A DNA stretch of 34,388 bases. Source: Chlamydomonas sphaeroides. Taxonomy: Eukaryota; Chlorophyta; Chlorophyceae; Chlamydomonadales; Chlamydomonadaceae. This document shows positions 30,650 through 34,388 of the stretch, piece by piece. The notes beneath the pieces were generated by a model. That model did not search any database. It worked only from the letters and a program-made list of their open reading frames with translations, and was not told where the DNA came from. The stretch is from contig BDDC01000232.1 of NCBI GenBank assembly GCA_001662425.1, positions 32,194 to 66,581 on the forward strand, in the 5' to 3' direction. Made by a program: the position numbers and the translations under genes. Numbering within the stretch: the first letter of the stretch is position 1; every line of letters starts with the position of its first letter.

Positions 30650-31803
30650 GCTGCGAGCTGCGCTGCGCTGGGCGGCGGTGGTGCGCACCGTGTCGGTGGG
30701 TGGGTGGGTGGGTGGTGGCGTCGAGCGTGGGCTGTTGTGTTTGTATGTGTTGGGGCCGGCTTTAGGTGGGCCGCTGAGCGGCGGGGCGGCGGAAAACGAG
30801 TGTCACCTGCGCGGGGCTCATCCGCCGCCTCTGCGTGCTGCTTGCCGCCTTGGTTGGTGGGCTGTGCTGTCGCTGTTAGGAATCTTGTGTGCTTGATGCG
30901 GCAGGCGGGCGCCGCACGTCGACTGCACTGCCATATCTTGTCAACGCCTTGGAAAGTCTACTCTAATGACGCCCCTGGCGGCTTGGTCCGTAAACGTACG
31001 AAACGCTCTCTCAACGTTGAGCTGCGATCTTGCAGCTGCAGGCGGTGATTATGTCTTGTGTACGATACTCAACACTTCTTTCACTATGACGCGACTGGGC
31101 CTGCGGGGCGGGCCGGGCTTGGGCGGGCACGATAACGCAGGAACGGTCATGTTGTTCGCCGGTTGTGTGGGATGGGATGTGTGTGCACATGTTGCATGTG
31201 TAGTCGTTTGGGCCTCCAGGGTGGGGAGCGGCCCTGCGTGTGCAGTGGAGCGCGCTGGGTTGCAGTGTAGAATCAATGTGGGAGTCAGAGAAGCGCACTG
31301 CGTTGCGATAATCGAGGTGCGGCGGTAGCTGCACCCCCGCCACCGCGCACCGGGCCGTTGCGGCCTAGCTGGATACTGCTAATTGCATTGTGTGGGATGT
31401 CGTGGCGAGGCATTGCGCGCGGGCGCCGGCCGCAACCACTACAGCACTGGAGCGGCATGCGGGGGCTGGGGAGGGAGGCCATCGTGGGCCGTCTGCATGG
31501 CAGCAGTCGGGGGGGGGCGCATCAGCTGGGGGGGCGCAGCGGGCAATGGAGGGGGAGGCACGCGGTCGCGGGGCTGCGTGTGGGTTACTGTGGCGCGTGC
31601 GGCGGCGCACGTGCTGGCGTGGGGCCCTGGCTTCTTATTGTAGAACCAGCGTGGCAGATAGAGAGTGGTACAGGCATACATGGCTTGCAGCGCATGCTCA
31701 CCGCATGCGCGAGGTGCAACTGCGGCGCTGTGCGAGTAGGGATGGAGGAGGACATGCTGCGGTGCACGCGGCGGCGGCCAGACGCCGCCGCAGCGGCCGT
31801 GGG

Positions 31804-31808
31804 TGTAA
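31804..31808 (+). terminator. Possible polyadenylation signal TGTAA for cyclin-like gene
   Basis: This is the first TGTAA seen after the stop codon at 30649, about 1.15 kb downstream. The distance is long, so the assignment is weak. Confidence 0.35.
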
Positions 31809-32050
31809 GGCTGCAGTGGCAGTGCCGCGGCGCCCGCATCATGCGTTCATGCCTCCCTTCATGCGCCCAACAGCTCTCCCGTGGCAGCGTCATCGCCAGC
31901 AGGGCCAGGTGGCCAGCACGGCGGCTGCGCATTGCTGCGGCGGCTTCCTGCGCCCACTAGCAGCAGCTTGCAGACGACATCTGCGCACCCTAGCTGCAAA
32001 CTGGGTCTGCCTGCTGGGACCAAAAACGAAAGACCGTCGGAAGGGACTCG

Positions 32051-32245
32051 GCTCGGCTTGGCGGAGCCCACACGGCCCTACTAGCCAACCCCTCGGGAAC
32101 ACCAAGGGTAGGGTACGTGCCCTACAGTGGGGGTATATGTGGCAGATGCCACACCACATATACCACTTCCGTGGCTTCGAGGAGCATCTCGAGAGACCTC
32201 TTGCTCAGTAGGCACCTACCGCCTACTACGGGCTCGGCTTGGCGG
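32051..32245. repeat. Hairpin-rich element bounded by 14-base direct repeats
   Basis: GCTCGGCTTGGCGG occurs at 32051-32064 and 32232-32245. Between the copies are three inverted repeats: GTAGGG/CCCTAC (32108-32113, 32120-32125), GGTATATGTGG/CCACATATACC (32132-32142, 32154-32164) and AGTAGGC/GCCTACT (32207-32213, 32221-32227). Inside the second, TGTGGCA/TGCCACA can form a competing stem. It could be a small mobile element or a structured RNA; no coding function is visible. Confidence 0.7.
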
Positions 32246-32336
32246 GCGTCCATGCCCACTCACGGGGCTCACACAGCAGGAGGGCCTCCGCGCGCCGCTC
32301 CGCAGCAAAGCACATGGTTCTTGACTTGGTTTCTTT

Positions 32337-32341
32337 TTACA
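32337..32341 (-). terminator. Polyadenylation signal (TGTAA on minus strand)
   Basis: TTACA on the plus strand lies about 90 bases past the proposed stop codon at 32431-32429. Its closeness supports 32515-32429 being the true terminal exon of the minus-strand gene. Confidence 0.6.
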
Positions 32342-32428
32342 TGGAGCAGAGTCTGTCGCTTGCGCCGAGAAGCGCTGCCGCAGCCCAGTGGCCGAGGGGC
32401 GAAACAAACGTCACACGGCCAAAGCCCA

Positions 32429-34388
32429 TCAGAGGCCAAGCAGAGTCTTTGCGACGCTCTGCTGGACAAACGGGGGGCCATACGTGGGGTCCCACACGGC
32501 GCGCCACACCTCCTTCTGCACATTGGGACACCGGCGAGCGGGTGCCTCTGCGCCACGCTCGTCACTGCACGCCGCGTCCGTCAACATGCAGCCCACACAC
32601 TGCCCTGCCCTGCGCCCCACCCAGGCGGCCGCCCTGCCGACAGCAAGGAGGGCCGGCGACTGCCGCATGCAGCGGGCCCCACATGCCGCACGGCGCCCGC
32701 GGTGGCGGCGGCGGCCGCGCCAGCAGGGCCCGCCGCTCGTCGGCCTGCGGCCTGCGTCACACAGGTGCGCCTGCGCCCCCAATGTCCGCCCGCTGAGGGC
32801 CCCTGAACCTCCTGGCACCCCTTCATCCGCCAGCTGCCGCCAGCTACCGCCCCTCGCCGCCGTCGCCGTCGCCCCCGGACCCGCCAGACTCCGCAGCCCC
32901 CGCGCGATCGCCGCCGGCTGCCTTCGCGGCTGCCCCGTCCTGCAAACACAAGGGGCGTTGGGGCGTTGGCGTGTCAGGGTGTGCGGGCGTCGGGCGGTAT
33001 GGAAGCGGCATGTCAGCAGCACATCACATCGTCCAGAGGAGGCGCCCTCGCCGCGCCCAAACTCCCCGCGCTTCGCGTGTTGGGCTGCCTGAGCTCCCAA
33101 CGCTCACCCAGGGCCGCACCCCACTGCCGCTCGCCGTCCCGGCCCCGGCCCAGCCCCGCTCCCCGCCCATGCTCCTGCACCTGCTGCTGCCTGGCGCTGC
33201 GCGCCGCCGCCATGGCATCCAGCGTGGCCTGGCTGCGGCCCAGCGCCTCCGCCTGCCGCTGCGGGTCGGCCTTGGGCGGCACCTTGTACAGCACGCTGGT
33301 CTGGCCGCGGGGCTGCAGCAGCGGGCCTGGCGGGGGCCGTGTGGGGTCAGAGGGGCAGGCGGGGAGAGCGTGGGGGCCGGGGAAGGGGGCGGCCTGGGGT
33401 CTGCTGTGCGGGGACGAGGGGGCCGGGGCAGGTCGGGGCCGGTTGCAGCAGAGCAGCAGAGCAGGTGGGGCGCGGTGTGGCCGGGGCGGAGGGAGAGCGG
33501 CGCAGGCGCGGGCGCAGGCCAACCCCCGCGCAAGCGGTGGCCGTGGCTCGGGTGTGGCGATGGGGCCTGCGCCTGCGTGGGCTGCGGCTGCGGCAGTCCC
33601 CGGCAATATCGCCCGTCCGGAGGGCCGTGAGGTGCTGAAGGTATGGGCCGCTTCCCCCCCCCGTACCTCCCCTTCCCCCCCGTACTTCCCCTCCCCCCCG
33701 TACCTCCCCTCCGCCCCCCGTACCTCCGTTGCCGGGCGCTGCTGTGGAGGAGAGGAACATCTTCCAGGACACCCAGGGGAAGAAGCCGCCTGCGGTAGGG
33801 GCGACGGCGGCACCAGCTGAGCGCAGCACAGACTTGTCGGGTGGCGCGGCAGCGGCAGCAGGGCGCAGGCCCGGGGTCCAGGCGGCGGCAGGCGGCGAGC
33901 CGCCGTGCGTTGGGTCGCGCGGTCGCCGTGCGAGAGCCGTGGTGTGGGCCACAACCCGGCAACGCGCCTTGCGCTGAGGGAGTAGGTAAGGAGCCTGCAA
34001 CTCAGCCCGAACGCCACCGGCCCCCAACCCCCTATCTCCCCCCAGCCCCCGCTCACCGCAGTTGGGGCACTTGCGTAGGTACTTGTCCTTGCCCGCGCCC
34101 GCAGACGCCACCAGGCCGCGGCCTACCGGGAGAGGAGCGGGCAAGGGCAGGGCCGGCAACAAAGCAGGGGTTACAAGAACGGACGGGTAGCCCCCGGGGG
34201 GTTGACCACATTTCCGCAGGCGTGTGTGGGTGGGTGGTGCTCAGGGCGGGCCCCACTCGGCAGCAGGGGCGGCCACCACAACGGCGGCATGTGCCTTGCG
34301 CCAGTGCCCACAGGTCGCGCTACCTTCCTCGAGGGCCCACCCGCCCGCCCGCCCGCCCGCCCCCACGTGGCCCGCCCCTGACGTGCCA
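32429..34388 (-). CDS. Uncharacterised protein with CPNCGG motif (partial, N-terminus beyond window)
   Basis: I do not recognise the family. In-phase exons are: one ending at 34324 that enters from beyond the right edge (ALEEG), 34122-34057, 33789-33724, 33326-33181, probably 32939-32848, and a terminal 32515-32429. The readable chain is GRGLVASAGAGKDKYLRK, CPNCGGFFPWVSWKMFLSST, LLQPRGQTSVLYKVPPKADP, then an Ala/Gln-rich helix (QATLDAMAAARSARQQQ), a Gly/Asp-rich segment, and KEVWRAVWDPTYGPPFVQQS followed by VAKTLLGL and the stop. One CxxC pair could be half of a zinc ribbon or a redox pair. At least one internal exon between 32848 and 32515 is unresolved, because the phases do not close. Alternatively the frame at 33181 reads on to a stop at 33013, giving a different end. 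The nearby TGTAA favours 32429. The plain Trp-rich end and lack of membrane segments suggest a soluble protein; plastid location is possible but unproven. Confidence 0.6.
33640..33725. repeat. C-rich tandem repeat with GTACCTCCCC core
   Basis: About four copies of a unit near 20 bases, each a C run followed by GTAC(C/T)T(C/T)CCC, directly abut the splice donor of the 33789-33724 exon. The donor GTACGG is itself the reverse complement of a repeat core, so the splice site may be embedded in the repeat. Confidence 0.75.
34337..34362. repeat. (CCCG)n microsatellite
   Basis: A run of CCCG units lies at the right edge, just upstream on the minus strand of the ALEEG exon end. If it is translated it gives a Gly/Arg/Ala repeat, and the exon limit here cannot be set. 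Confidence 0.85.

Larger units (their letters stand above)
30650..32428. other. Convergent 3' region of cyclin-like gene and CPNCGG gene
   Basis: No further gene is supported, although long GC-rich frames exist from about 31390. The region holds a TGTAA for the plus gene at 31804, a TTACA for the minus gene at 32337 and a hairpin-rich element at about 32051-32245. Confidence 0.5.

Noticed and set aside
31390..32211. A 273-codon plus-strand frame
   Set aside because: No domain, low-complexity Arg/Ala content, and it overlaps the hairpin element and probable 3' UTR of the cyclin-like gene.
33013..33180. Extension of the CPNCGG protein to a stop at 33013
   Set aside because: The extension is Arg/Gly-rich and unlike coding sequence, there is a good phase-0 donor at 33180, and the polyadenylation signal lies far downstream next to a better terminal exon. 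It is not fully excluded.

Overview
The window looks like nuclear DNA of a green alga, probably a chlorophycean. It is GC-rich and strand-complex, and its genes are split into many short exons by GC-rich introns with GT-AG (rarely GC-AG) borders. The TGTAA polyadenylation signal typical of chlorophytes lies downstream of several genes. The proteins are eukaryotic (a TRAPP subunit, a RING E3 ligase, a cyclin-like protein) or bacterial-type families found in algae. There are no operons, no ribosome binding sites and no CRISPR array. All gene models below were built by eye from frame, splice-site phase and family knowledge; I ran no searches.

Layout. 15-5785 (minus): a secreted subtilisin-like protease with 18 visible exons; its C-terminus runs off the left edge. 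5786-8807: no supported gene; small repeats and possible 3' UTR. 8808-10454 (minus): a five-exon, 112-residue cupin of the DUF861 type. 10455-10729: a short bidirectional promoter region. 10730-14625 (plus): a GNAT-like acyltransferase of about 300 residues in 12 exons, including a probable 7-base microexon and a probable GC-AG intron. 14626-17016: intergenic DNA with a GGGTGACTT repeat cluster and a 432-base assembly gap. 17017-19142 (plus): TRAPPC3/Bet3, six exons, complete. 20151-22326 or beyond (minus): an isoprenylcysteine methyltransferase-like membrane protein. 23170-27572 (plus): a RING-H2/coiled-coil protein of about 633 residues, TRAIP/NOPO-like in plan. 29309-30649 (plus): an ORF ending in a divergent cyclin box. 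32429-34388 (minus): a protein of unknown function with a CPNCGG motif, running off the right edge.

The genes do not form one pathway. TRAPPC3 serves vesicle tethering, the RING protein and the cyclin-like protein suggest ubiquitin and cell-cycle roles, and the protease is secretory. The one pair that might be functionally linked is the head-to-head cupin and GNAT genes, both of bacterial type and sharing about 275 bases of upstream DNA. The most unusual observations are splicing details (microexons, GC-AG introns, a duplicated exon end that would add exactly one coiled-coil heptad), altered His and Ser motifs in the protease, and a hairpin-rich element bounded by 14-base direct repeats near 32050-32245.
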